Shown: in pieces, positions 9,242-17,684 of the stretch | How the letters are laid out: each line of letters begins with the position of its first letter | Numbering within the stretch: position 1 is the first letter of the stretch | NCBI GenBank assembly: GCA_002083395.1 | Contig: LWDH01000036.1 | Location: 52,551-116,550 of the forward strand | DNA from: Proteobacteria bacterium SG_bin4 | Lineage (GTDB): Bacteria > Pseudomonadota > Gammaproteobacteria > Burkholderiales > Nitrosomonadaceae | Reading direction: 5' to 3' | Length of the DNA: 64,000 bases | Position numbers and translations under genes: made by a program | Notes under the pieces: model-generated | Told to the model about the DNA's origin: nothing | Database searches by the model: none | The model's input: the letters and a program-made list of their open reading frames with translations, nothing else

Positions 9242-9661
9242 TCAATCAATACAAATTGTCTCCTCGATTTGCCGGAACATCGAGTTGGCAGAAAAGCCAA
9301 ACCACTTAGAGGACTCGGTGCGATGCGCACCGATCACATCACCTGTGGCGTCCCGATCGGGATAAAGCAACAGCGTGATCGAACGGGCTTGGTGATGTTC
9401 ACAATCAAACTCATACTGCGTTTTAACCGCACGGAAACCGCCCTTTTGTATTTCTTCGTAACTGGATAACACCCATATTTTGCGCATTACTCCATTCTTA
9501 TGAATCGAGTCCGGATCAAAAAAATGCGACTGGTTGTTTTCTGCTGGAATATCCAATTTGATCCATTTCGCATACACAGGGTTGGCGATCAACAGCAGCA
9601 ACATGGATAAGCAATTTCTCATATTTTTACGACTAAAATCCGGTTTTTTTAGCTTCTTCAT
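9242..9661 (-). CDS. Surface-adhesin protein E-like secreted protein
   Basis: 139 residues with a hydrophobic signal (NCLSMLLLLIANPVYA) and a mature domain beginning KW. The pattern W-K-(x)-hydrophobic, FDPDSI, MRKIWVLSSY, QYEFDCEHHQARS and a final C is that of the adhesin-E-like domain (PF16747-type), small beta proteins with one conserved disulphide; the Cys pair is in EFDC and ETIC. GGGAG lies 9 bases before the first ATG. A second ATG at 9622 would give a shorter signal but has no ribosome site. Most members are uncharacterised despite the adhesin name. Confidence 0.65.
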   Translation of the reverse strand: MKKLKKPDFSRKNMRNCLSMLLLLIANPVYAKWIKLDIPAENNQSHFFDPDSIHKNGVMRKIWVLSSYEEIQKGGFRAVKTQYEFDCEHHQARSITLLLYPDRDATGDVIGAHRTESSKWFGFSANSMFRQIEETICID

Positions 9662-9997
9662 CCGTTTGTACTCCCAAGTACGAAGTCATTCATGCACGCT
9701 TCGTGCCTTTCTGCAACAATGCAATAATAGTGAACCATTTTGCCATTAAATAGTTTTAACTGCAGGCGTTTTTCCACTATTCTTATCATCCAATCAGGCA
9801 GGTCAAACCGATCACTTAATTCGCAAAATTCTCTCGAATTATCACGGTCATAGATCTGTTATGAATTTGAAAATTTCTGACACGACAATTTTTATGAAAA
9901 ATACTGCATTGCATCTGGTTTGCGGTGCTCTTCTTATGAATTCTCAAAGGTACTGGTAACTATAAAAATCATGGATAGTCTTAATCTGGAGTTGAAT
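9662..9997. other. Divergent intergenic region upstream of exbB
   Basis: About 336 bases. A small GCACG-CTT-CGTGC hairpin lies at about 9693-9705. Alternative upstream starts for ExbB exist at 9920 and 9971, but neither has a ribosome site. No Fur box could be recognised with confidence. Confidence 0.35.
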
Positions 9998-10648
9998 ATG
10001 ATGGAAGAATTAAATCAGGCCTGGATAATGTTGAAACTTGGCGGGATCATCATCATCCCGCTGGTTTTATTGGGTGTAATCGCAGTCGCGATTATGCTTG
10101 AAAAGGCATTTATCTATTGGCGGTATGCGCGGCTTTCTAGCGATTTGCTTAATCTGGTGGAAACCTATGGCTTCAAATGGAACGATCTGGAAAAAATTCT
10201 TTCCGGGCTGGACAGCCGTCACTATTACAAACGTTTTTTTGAAGTTGTCATTTCCAATCGTCATCAACCCGCCTGGTGGACGGAATCGCGCGCCGCCGAT
10301 GAAGCTCAAATCATTGAAGAAGCACTGGCACGACGGCTCTGGGCCTTGGAAACCATAGTCACTGCTGCACCGTTACTGGGTCTGGTCGGAACCGTGATCG
10401 GCATGATGCGCGCATTCCAGGTCATCGGCAGTGAAGGCTTAGTGAATCCAACCGCAGTCACGGGCGGTGTTGCAGAAGCTTTGATTGCTACCGTCGTTGG
10501 ACTAGCGATTGCGCTGGTTGCACTATTTGGTTTCAATTATTTCTCCCGTTTGCAGTCGCTAACCATGGATGAAATGGAGCGCTTAGGTACTCGGTTGATT
10601 GATAACATCCGTCTGGATCAACAGGACAATCTCGATGAAACTGCGTAA
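9998..10648 (+). CDS. exbB: ExbB/TolQ/MotA-type proton channel protein
   Basis: Inner-membrane proton channel of an energy-transducing ExbB-ExbD complex. The ATG at 9998 is chosen because GGAG ends 6 bases upstream; 216 residues. There are three membrane segments: GGIIIIPLVLLGVIAVAIML near residue 15-35, the conserved TAAPLLGLVGTVIGMM, and GGVAEALIATVVGLAIALVALFGFNYF. The last two form the channel family signature. The C-terminus overlaps exbD by 14 bases, indicating translational coupling. Whether it energises a TonB-dependent importer or another process is open, because the third gene is not a standard TonB. Confidence 0.9.
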   Translation: MMEELNQAWIMLKLGGIIIIPLVLLGVIAVAIMLEKAFIYWRYARLSSDLLNLVETYGFKWNDLEKILSGLDSRHYYKRFFEVVISNRHQPAWWTESRAADEAQIIEEALARRLWALETIVTAAPLLGLVGTVIGMMRAFQVIGSEGLVNPTAVTGGVAEALIATVVGLAIALVALFGFNYFSRLQSLTMDEMERLGTRLIDNIRLDQQDNLDETA

Positions 10649-11036
10649 ATCCCGATCAATCCAGAAAGGCAAAATCGAGATCATCCCGATGATCGATGTG
10701 ATGTTTTTCTTGCTGGCAACCTTCATGCTGGCTTCGTTATCGATGCAAAACTTGGACTCGTTACAAGTCGATCTGCCCGAAGGACAAGCGGAAAAGCTGA
10801 GCGCGGAAAAACCGGTCACGCTGACATTAACCAAAGACAGCAAAATTTATATTAATCAAACGGCCGTCACGCTCGATACGCTGGCCGGGACGCTAAAACC
10901 ACTGCTTGCAGACTCCAAGCAAAAACTGATCGTATCCGCAGATACTGAGGCTCCACAAGGAATCGTGGTACAAGCCATGCTGCGTGCCCGTACTGCCGGC
11001 GCACAGCATTTCTTGATTGCGGTAAGACACAAATAG
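10635..11036 (+). CDS. exbD: ExbD/TolR-type energy transducer
   Basis: 133 residues with one N-terminal membrane segment (MIDVMFFLLATFMLASL). The Asp of PMIDVMFFLL is the conserved proton-carrying residue of ExbD/TolR. The periplasmic domain follows (IYINQTAVTLDTLAGTL, VIVSADTEA-like, ARTAGAQHFLIAV). The ATG lies inside the last codons of exbB. The stop is 9 bases before the next gene, so the three genes form one operon. Confidence 0.9.
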   Translation: MKLRKSRSIQKGKIEIIPMIDVMFFLLATFMLASLSMQNLDSLQVDLPEGQAEKLSAEKPVTLTLTKDSKIYINQTAVTLDTLAGTLKPLLADSKQKLIVSADTEAPQGIVVQAMLRARTAGAQHFLIAVRHK

Positions 11037-11045
11037 CGCAGATAC

Positions 11046-11912
11046 ATGGCAAGTTCACGATCGAGAGAAGTTCGCCTGTGGTGGCCATTGCCGCTAGCTG
11101 CGCTCATTTGGCTGCTGATCGTCTGGGCTTTGGGATTTTTTTTATCAATGCCGGAAGTTGAAATTGAAACGCCGCCACCTATCGCGGCGAGTTTCATCGA
11201 CCTACACGAAGATGAAAACGCTAACAGCTCCATGCCTGCCACTGCACCCAGCCCGGCTCCGGTGCAACCGGAAAAACCGAAAGCCGTAGAGGAGCCTAAA
11301 CCAACCCCCAAAACGTTACCCCGGCCGGCGCCAGCGCCGTCATCGCGACCGCAGACCAAACCCAAAGCTGCCGAGCAACCTAAACTCAAGACACCCGTAC
11401 CGGCAAAAGAAGTTGCTAAACCTGCACCTTCAGCGCAACCGCCCGCCGATGCGCCAACCGACTTATCCGAATATATTAAAGCCCGCCGCCAAGCAGCAGG
11501 GATCGACAATCCGGAAACAGCCGCTCCTAGTAGCAGCGCCGCAAAACAGCTATCCGCTGACGAAATCCGTATGGCCAATATCCGGCGTAATCTGCAAAAC
11601 CCTGGCACCAGCGGAATTTTCCAAATTATGCGCATCGGCCCGCGCACTGCGGAATTCTCGTTCCGCGCCTGGACAACAGGACAAAGTAATCCGCGCTTGC
11701 AAATGATCCAAGTCACTGCGGGTCCGGAAGGCGATATCGAGCGCGCCATCATCCGCCGCATGATCCAATTGATCCGGGAATATTACAAGGAAGATTTCAA
11801 CTGGGAATCGCACCGTTTGCATCGCGTAGTTGTGCTATCGGCGCGAGAAAAAGATACTGCGGCGCTGGAAGATTTTTTGATGCGCGAGTTCTTTGTAAAC
11901 CCGGTTCGATAA
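11046..11912 (+). CDS. TonB-like Pro/Ala-rich membrane-anchored protein
   Basis: 288 residues. One N-terminal membrane segment (about 12-33) is preceded by basic residues. A long Pro/Ala/Lys linker (about 60-150) of the kind that spans the periplasm follows, then a globular C-terminal domain (about 170-288). Position after exbB-exbD and this architecture suggest a TonB-type arm. The C-terminal domain, however, lacks the recognisable TonB signature (no YPxxA motif) and instead has PRTAEFSFRAW and RVVVLSAREKD segments. It may be a divergent TonB or a dedicated partner of this ExbBD pair. The high-GC linker also creates a long false open frame on the other strand. Confidence 0.7.
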   Translation: MASSRSREVRLWWPLPLAALIWLLIVWALGFFLSMPEVEIETPPPIAASFIDLHEDENANSSMPATAPSPAPVQPEKPKAVEEPKPTPKTLPRPAPAPSSRPQTKPKAAEQPKLKTPVPAKEVAKPAPSAQPPADAPTDLSEYIKARRQAAGIDNPETAAPSSSAAKQLSADEIRMANIRRNLQNPGTSGIFQIMRIGPRTAEFSFRAWTTGQSNPRLQMIQVTAGPEGDIERAIIRRMIQLIREYYKEDFNWESHRLHRVVVLSAREKDTAALEDFLMREFFVNPVR

Positions 11913-12042
11913 AAATACTTTAAGGTTCCTCTCAGCGCGTCGTATTTAATAGAACTCTTCGCTTTTACAGTTCGTTGGATTCATCTGAGAAACAACTGTT
12001 TTTTTTGAAATTTAATCGCTCTAACTTTTTCAATTGCCGGTA

Positions 12043-13332
12043 ATGATCAGCAACTCAAGTATAGAAATCCCCATTCTGGATTTAAAAGTGGGCATGTATG
12101 TCAGCAAACTGGATCGTCCATGGCTAGACACACCATTTCCACTGCAGGGGGTGCTGATGCGGACAGAAAAAGATATTCAAGCATTAAAAAATATTTGCCA
12201 GTTTGTCTTTGTCGACGTTGAACGCAGCGAACCTTTCGTGGTGCAGAAACATTTACCTTTCGCCGTTTCTAACATCGCAGCAGCATCAGCAGCAAATCGG
12301 AATCCCTCACATCCGGATAATAGCCAGAAGCAGTTTCAACTCGACCCAATTCTGCAACGCGTAAAAACATACGAGGATTTCCGTACTGCCGAACAGGAAA
12401 TACCTGCTGCCACGAAAGCATACAATTTCACACTCGCCTTGTTAGACGATATTACAAACAATATCGAACGCGACATTAAATTTGATATACACGCTGCACA
12501 TGAAGTCGTGGATACCTTATGCGAAAGTGTTATCCGCAACCCGGACGCAGCGCTGCTGCTGGCTCAGCTGAAATCAACCGGAAAGGAATTATACGACAGC
12601 GCAGTCAAAACTTCGGTGCACATGCTCGCATTCGGCAGGCACTTGGGCCTTCCGCGCCGGGAATTATCGGTGCTTGGATTAGGCGGGTTGCTGATGGATA
12701 TTGGCAAGCAACGCCTGCCTAAAGAAATACAGGCGAAAAGGAGCATGTATCTGAAACCTGCGGAACGAAAATTGATGAAACAGCATATTGCCTACAGTCA
12801 AGAAATCGTCACGCGATTATGCAATGTCACCGATGACGTCATCAAGATCGTTACCCAGCATCATGAACGCGAAAATGGCAATGGCTATCCGCTTAGTTTA
12901 TATGCCAATCAAATCCATCCCTACGGCCGTATGGCTGCAGTTGTTGATAGCTATGAAGAATTGATCTGGGGCCAACCTGGAATGCCCGGTTTGCGGCCAT
13001 TCGAGGCGATCAAGGAATTAAAAGGAAATGCTCAGAATGGCCTCAATTTTGCGTTGGTGGAACAATTCGCCCATTGCATCAGTATCTTCCCGGTTGGCTG
13101 CTTGGTCGAGCTCAACACCGGAGAAGTTGCGATTGTACTCTCGCAGAATCGGACTCAACGGTTCTTGCCGCGCATTATGATCATTTGCGATGCAAAGAAA
13201 AAACCTTACGATAATCCCATCACTATCGATCTAAAAAAATTCGACCTCAGTCCGGCCGGAGTTCCCTATAAAATCACCAATGACTTACCCCAGGGCGCTT
13301 ACGGAATCGATCCGAAGAGATTCTATCTGTAG
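12043..13332 (+). CDS. DUF3391 + HD-GYP domain protein, degenerate HD motif
   Basis: 429 residues from the ATG at 12043; an in-frame TTG at 12034 has no ribosome site either. The N-terminal DUF3391-type region (about 5-75; DLKVGMYVSKLDRPWLDTPF) precedes an HD-GYP region (about 165-330), a family that hydrolyses c-di-GMP to pGpG/GMP. The first His (SVHMLAFGRHL), the HHE, and a GYP loop (NGNGYP) are present. The HD dyad itself reads LMDIGK (Met218-Asp219), so the metal-binding His is missing. Activity is therefore doubtful, and a sensory or scaffold role is possible. An EAL protein gene follows after 11 bases, in the same operon. Confidence 0.85.
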   Translation: MISNSSIEIPILDLKVGMYVSKLDRPWLDTPFPLQGVLMRTEKDIQALKNICQFVFVDVERSEPFVVQKHLPFAVSNIAAASAANRNPSHPDNSQKQFQLDPILQRVKTYEDFRTAEQEIPAATKAYNFTLALLDDITNNIERDIKFDIHAAHEVVDTLCESVIRNPDAALLLAQLKSTGKELYDSAVKTSVHMLAFGRHLGLPRRELSVLGLGGLLMDIGKQRLPKEIQAKRSMYLKPAERKLMKQHIAYSQEIVTRLCNVTDDVIKIVTQHHERENGNGYPLSLYANQIHPYGRMAAVVDSYEELIWGQPGMPGLRPFEAIKELKGNAQNGLNFALVEQFAHCISIFPVGCLVELNTGEVAIVLSQNRTQRFLPRIMIICDAKKKPYDNPITIDLKKFDLSPAGVPYKITNDLPQGAYGIDPKRFYL

Positions 13333-13343
13333 CATCTTCCATC

Positions 13344-14678
13344 ATGCCGGTTTTAAGTTACTCAAATTTTTTCCAAGCCGCAGAACGCAAGTTATCGGAT
13401 AACCGCAATGCCTGCGGAAATCATGCTGTTTTGACAGTAAATCTAGGGCGGCTTGCAGAACTCGACGGCATACTGGGTTATGCCGCAGTCGATCAAATAA
13501 TACAGACTATTTCCAAGCAATTGGCAGACGCGCTTAATCCTGGGGATTTAATCGGTATTACCGGACGGCATCAAGTCAGTTGCCTTTTGGTTAATTTACT
13601 CGCGAATGCCCATGCCCTATTAGCAGCTCATAAAATTTTAAGAATTCTGACCGTGCCGTTTACCCTTGGCGCACACAATATACTGTTGAATCCCTGCATC
13701 GGGGTTGCGTATGGTCGCGAGAAAAAAAGCACGATCGATCTGATGATGCGCAACGCAAGCCTTGCCATACAACAAGCGCTGCAAGAAAAAGAACAGATTA
13801 AGCTTTTTGTGGAAAATCCGGAAGATACCTATCTAACCCAGCTCCACCTTTGGTCTGACTTGAACGAAGCAATAGAAACAAATGCCCTGCATTTACAATT
13901 CCAACCGCAGTTCAACACTGTCAGCGGCAAAATTGAATCGACGGAAGCACTGCTGCGCTGGACACATCCACAGCATGGACCGATTAGAACCGATAAGTTG
14001 ATTCAGGTCGCGGAAGGCACGATACTGATGCCCAAACTAACGCAATGGGTTTTACATACCGCATTACGCGAGTGTTCTGCGTTCCGCACAGCAGGGATTG
14101 ATGCGGGAGTATCCATCAATTTCTCCGCTGACGATTTGCGCGAACCGGACATCATCGATTTGACTGCGCAAGCACTGGATATCTGGAATGTTCCTCCCGG
14201 CCGTATTACCGTTGAAGTAACCGAAACCGCTGTGATGGAAACCAACCGGAATATTCTTGACACACTCAACCATCTGAAAGACATGGGATTGAAACTCTCC
14301 ATGGATGATTTCGGTACCGGTTATTCGTCGATGTCGCGCATGCTGGAGCTGCCGTTGGACGAAGTCAAAATCGATATGATTTTCGTGAGAGAAATGACAA
14401 AGCACCCGAAACACGAGAGAATTGTCGACTCCATCATTAACCTTGCGCATCAATTGAATTTAACCGTCGTTGCGGAAGGTGTGGAAGATCTCGATACCTT
14501 CAGGCGGTTGGCGGTGCTTGGTTGCGATGTGATCCAAGGATATTTGATTGGCAAGCCGATGCCGCTCACGGATTTCATCAAAACCGTCAGCCAGCAATCC
14601 TTCGAATTTCTTCAACCGGTAGCGCCCGAATCCGCAAACGGTTATCAATCGATTCCCGGAATGTTAAATTCACGTTGA
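13344..14678 (+). CDS. Degenerate-GGDEF + EAL c-di-GMP phosphodiesterase
   Basis: 444 residues, soluble. The GGDEF-like domain (about 10-160) has GRHQV (74-78) in place of GGDEF, so it should not make c-di-GMP but could bind GTP or act as a sensor. The EAL domain (about 170-420) keeps its catalytic set: E201-A-L-L, the INFSADDL Asn, VTVEVTETA Glu, DDFGTGYSS, KIDMIF and AEGVED. It is therefore predicted to hydrolyse c-di-GMP to pGpG. Co-transcription with the degenerate HD-GYP gene suggests a regulatory pair in which the EAL protein holds the activity. Its 3' end overlaps the convergent next gene by 34 bases. Confidence 0.9.
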   Translation: MPVLSYSNFFQAAERKLSDNRNACGNHAVLTVNLGRLAELDGILGYAAVDQIIQTISKQLADALNPGDLIGITGRHQVSCLLVNLLANAHALLAAHKILRILTVPFTLGAHNILLNPCIGVAYGREKKSTIDLMMRNASLAIQQALQEKEQIKLFVENPEDTYLTQLHLWSDLNEAIETNALHLQFQPQFNTVSGKIESTEALLRWTHPQHGPIRTDKLIQVAEGTILMPKLTQWVLHTALRECSAFRTAGIDAGVSINFSADDLREPDIIDLTAQALDIWNVPPGRITVEVTETAVMETNRNILDTLNHLKDMGLKLSMDDFGTGYSSMSRMLELPLDEVKIDMIFVREMTKHPKHERIVDSIINLAHQLNLTVVAEGVEDLDTFRRLAVLGCDVIQGYLIGKPMPLTDFIKTVSQQSFEFLQPVAPESANGYQSIPGMLNSR

Positions 14679-15154
14679 TCGATCAACAAGCCAGCCTCAG
14701 AAAAAAACGTTTCACTGAATTTTGACACCGGAATATCCCGGCATTCGTGATCTGCAATCAATCGTCCGTTCTTTTCCACCGCAACCCCGTCTTTCGGTCC
14801 CCAGCCCTTCCCAATCGCAGTATAGACAATGTAGTGATATGGTTCGCTGATAAATCTCAGATAGCCGCCACCACCGCCGGAAAACATCAAGGTCCGGGCT
14901 TGCACGAATTGAGCATTGGGTGTTGATTGCGGCACTGTTGGCAGGGTTAACTCAATTCTGCCTGATTGTCCGAATCGATATTGCAGATAGCCGCTGTTTG
15001 CGGATAAATCGTTCGACGCGCAGACCGAAACCGTTTTCTTACCCAGCGAACAAGAAAAAATGACTTGTTCCTGTTGCTTGCAGAGTGTCTCCGCCGCGCC
15101 AAAGGGTGTAACGATCAAACCGATCAAACCGCCGAGATACGTGATCGCTCTCAC
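14645..15154 (-). CDS. Secreted protein partnered with a GH19 lysin
   Basis: 169 residues with a short signal peptide (cleavage near GAA-ET). The mature part has paired cysteines (TLCKQQE, IFSCSLGKKTVSVCAS, HECRD) and a run of glycines (MFSGGGGGYLRF). The family recurs in proteobacteria as an exported protein of unknown function; I do not know an assigned activity. Its ATG overlaps the stop of the upstream GH19 gene by 4 bases, so the two are translationally coupled. An exported Cys-rich partner of a cell-wall hydrolase could be an inhibitor or immunity protein, but that is inference from context only. Confidence 0.7.
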   Translation of the reverse strand: MRAITYLGGLIGLIVTPFGAAETLCKQQEQVIFSCSLGKKTVSVCASNDLSANSGYLQYRFGQSGRIELTLPTVPQSTPNAQFVQARTLMFSGGGGGYLRFISEPYHYIVYTAIGKGWGPKDGVAVEKNGRLIADHECRDIPVSKFSETFFSEAGLLIDQREFNIPGID

Positions 15155-15750
15155 GTCAACACTGCATAATATTTTTTGAAATGACTGATCCGGTCATCCA
15201 ATCCCAGCGTCCCGCCATTCACTTTCTTGGTAATTTTTGTCACGACATCGTCGCTCGCGCCTTGATCGGCCAATTCGTTGAGTGCTTTGGTGCTCCAGAA
15301 CCATGCAGCAGACAACAATGGGTATTTGGTTTTGACCCAATCCGGATTGGCTATTACATCATCGCCAATCGCTTTGGCAAACGCGCTGTAATTGTCTTTA
15401 CCGGTGAGTTGGATATAACCCCGGCCACGGTATTTATAGCCTTTCTTGCTGGCTTCGTCGCCGTTACCCATGCGATTGGCATACACTCGCGAGGCGATTT
15501 TTTCCGGTTGACGGGCGTATCCATTCGCCAGATCATCGGGAAAATATTTGGGAAATACCTTTTTCAATCCATCCGCGGAATAATTCAGATTTTCTTCCAG
15601 GGCCTTGAATTCCGCGCTTTCGTGCGCGCACTGCGCGAGAAAATGCGCCAGGCGCAGGGGTGAATCGATAGCGAATTTGGCGGCGCAATCGGGAATTTGA
15701 ACCAGTACGGCATCGGGAACATGCGGTTTCAGCTTGTCTACGGATAACAT
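15151..15750 (-). CDS. GH19 chitinase/endolysin-like glycoside hydrolase
   Basis: 199 residues from the ATG at 15750, which has GGGAGGG 7 bases upstream; longer readings to 15798 lack a ribosome site. The GH19 lysozyme/chitinase fold is shown by LAHFLAQCAHESAEF with the catalytic Glu, then YRGRGYIQLTGKDNY and AAWFWSTKALNELAD. No signal peptide, holin or cell-wall binding domain is seen. Such small GH19 enzymes occur as phage lysins and as secreted muramidases or T6SS cargo, and they cut chitin or peptidoglycan glycan strands. No phage genes surround it. It is coupled to the secreted partner gene. Confidence 0.85.
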   Translation of the reverse strand: MLSVDKLKPHVPDAVLVQIPDCAAKFAIDSPLRLAHFLAQCAHESAEFKALEENLNYSADGLKKVFPKYFPDDLANGYARQPEKIASRVYANRMGNGDEASKKGYKYRGRGYIQLTGKDNYSAFAKAIGDDVIANPDWVKTKYPLLSAAWFWSTKALNELADQGASDDVVTKITKKVNGGTLGLDDRISHFKKYYAVLT

Positions 15751-15851
15751 TTTCACCCTCCCAGATTGTTGACAGTTAAACGATTGGTCAACGTACAATG
15801 AATGCGTTGTCCTTCCGCATTATAATCACAAATTTACAGTCACAACTTGTT

Positions 15852-17648
15852 ATGCCTGCAATCAAACCGCTGCCCGAATTATTGATCAACCAAATCGCCG
15901 CCGGCGAAGTAGTGGAGCGTCCGGCGTCGGCGCTCAAGGAAATCCTGGAAAACAGCATCGACGCCGGTGCGGGAAAAATCACCGTGCAACTGCAACAAGG
16001 TGGTGTCAAACAAATCCGTGTCGCGGATGACGGCGCAGGTATCGCCAAAGACGAATTAATACTGGCGTTGACACGACACAGCACCAGCAAAATCAGCACG
16101 CTGGAAGATTTGCACAAAATTACCAGTCTGGGCTTCCGCGGCGAAGCATTAGCGAGTATCGCCGCCGTTGCCAGGTTGACACTTACCAGCCAGCAGCAAG
16201 GTCAAGCGCATGCCTGGGAAATCAGCGCTGAAGGCCCTGTGGCTTCCCAGCCGGCACCGGCGGCGTTGACGCAAGGCACCATTGTGGATGTCAACGATTT
16301 GTACTTCAATATTCCGGCCCGGCGCAAATTCCTGAAGTCTGAAGCCACCGAATTCGCGCACTGCGACGAAACCTTCAAACGCATAGCGCTCTCGCAAGCC
16401 AATATTGAGTTCGTTTTGCAGCACAACGGCAAAGTGCGCCGCCATCTGCGCGCCGCCAACATGCCACAACGGATCGCTGCGCTTCTTGGCGATGAGTTCA
16501 AGCAAGCAGCCGCGTTGGTGGATGAGGAATCCGCCGGTATGCGTCTGACCGGCATGGTCGCATTGCCCGCTTTCGCCAGATCATCGCGCGATATGCAGTA
16601 TTTTTTTGTCAACAGCCGTTTCGTCAGCGATAAGCTGATTTCGCATGCATTGCGCGAAGCCTATCGCGATGTGCTGCATCTGGAACGGCATCCGGCGTTT
16701 GTATTGTTTCTTGAAATCGATCCTGAAAGCGTTGATGTCAATGTACACCCGAGTAAAACCGAAGTCCGTTTCCGCGAAGCGCGCGCATTGCATCAGTTCA
16801 TTTTTCATGCGATCAACAAGGTATTGGCATCTCCGCAAAGAGAACAAAAAACGCACACCAGCGAACCTGCGCCTGGAGCCCGGCCGTTTGCGGCATACCC
16901 GAGAGCCGATTCCGTACAGCCTGCCAGGGTATCGCAACCGGCCGGTTTTTACGGTACGTTATTCGGTACCGAATCGCACACGCCAACAACACCGAGAAAT
17001 CCTTCATTTGCAGCCGCCACCGCGGTATCTCCGAGGCCTGCCACAACCGACGATGAAAAAGACGACTACCCGCTCGGTTTCGCCCTGGGGCAATTGCACA
17101 ACATTTATATCCTGGCACAAAATACACGTGGACTGGTCGTCGTCGATATGCACGCCGCACACGAACGCATTCTATACGAACAACTGAAACAAGCACTCGA
17201 CCGGCATGAGATCGCGATGCAGCCGTTGTTGATCCCAGCGGTGTTTCATGCCAGTAGTTTGGAAGTCGCCGCGGTGGAAGAAAATCATGAGACGCTGGCA
17301 CAGTTGGGATTCGATATCGCCGTCCTGTCACCCACTACCCTGACCGTACGCGCCGTACCGGCTGCTTTGAAAGAAGCCGATGCCGTTCAGATCGCCCGCG
17401 ATCTATTGCAAGAAATCCGTGAATACGGCGCCAGCCAGATTCTCACTGCCAAGCGCAATGAAATTCTTGCCACCATGGCGTGCCACGGTGCCGTACGCGC
17501 CAACCGCAAATTAACACTTGAAGAAATGAATGCGCTGCTGCGCGATATGGAACAAACCGAACGCGCCGATCAATGCAATCACGGCCGTCCAACCTGGTTT
17601 GAAACCAATCTGGCGGAGCTGAATAAATTGTTTATGCGCGGGAAATAA
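15852..17648 (+). CDS. mutL: DNA mismatch repair protein MutL
   Basis: 598 residues from the ATG at 15852 (MPAIKPLPELLINQIAAGEVV, the normal MutL start); an upstream in-frame ATG at 15798 adds 18 unrelated residues. The N-terminal GHKL ATPase has EILENSIDAGA, DDGAGI and GFRGEALASI. The transducer domain includes VDVNVHPSKTEVRF. A variable linker (about 340-410) leads to the C-terminal dimer domain, where D432-MHAAHERILYE fits the MutL endonuclease signature DQHA(X)2E(X)4E with Gln changed to Met. That suggests a MutH-independent, nicking MutL. ATCPHG-type motif (MACHGAVRANRKL) and CNHGRPT are also present. Confidence 0.96.
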   Translation: MPAIKPLPELLINQIAAGEVVERPASALKEILENSIDAGAGKITVQLQQGGVKQIRVADDGAGIAKDELILALTRHSTSKISTLEDLHKITSLGFRGEALASIAAVARLTLTSQQQGQAHAWEISAEGPVASQPAPAALTQGTIVDVNDLYFNIPARRKFLKSEATEFAHCDETFKRIALSQANIEFVLQHNGKVRRHLRAANMPQRIAALLGDEFKQAAALVDEESAGMRLTGMVALPAFARSSRDMQYFFVNSRFVSDKLISHALREAYRDVLHLERHPAFVLFLEIDPESVDVNVHPSKTEVRFREARALHQFIFHAINKVLASPQREQKTHTSEPAPGARPFAAYPRADSVQPARVSQPAGFYGTLFGTESHTPTTPRNPSFAAATAVSPRPATTDDEKDDYPLGFALGQLHNIYILAQNTRGLVVVDMHAAHERILYEQLKQALDRHEIAMQPLLIPAVFHASSLEVAAVEENHETLAQLGFDIAVLSPTTLTVRAVPAALKEADAVQIARDLLQEIREYGASQILTAKRNEILATMACHGAVRANRKLTLEEMNALLRDMEQTERADQCNHGRPTWFETNLAELNKLFMRGK

Positions 17649-17665
17649 CCCGTTTCGCTGATGAA

Positions 17666-17684
17666 ATTCCGGCTTACCCGGAAT
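17666..17684. repeat. Hairpin between convergent genes
   Basis: ATTCCGG-CTTAC-CCGGAAT, a perfect 7-bp stem placed between the mutL stop and the stop of the convergent gene. No T-tract follows on either strand, so termination here would be weak or factor-assisted. Confidence 0.45.

Noticed and set aside
10856..11761. 301-residue open frame on the minus strand
   Set aside because: It lies opposite exbD and the Pro/Ala-rich TonB-like gene; GC-rich codons of the real gene suppress stops. No ribosome site and no family pattern.
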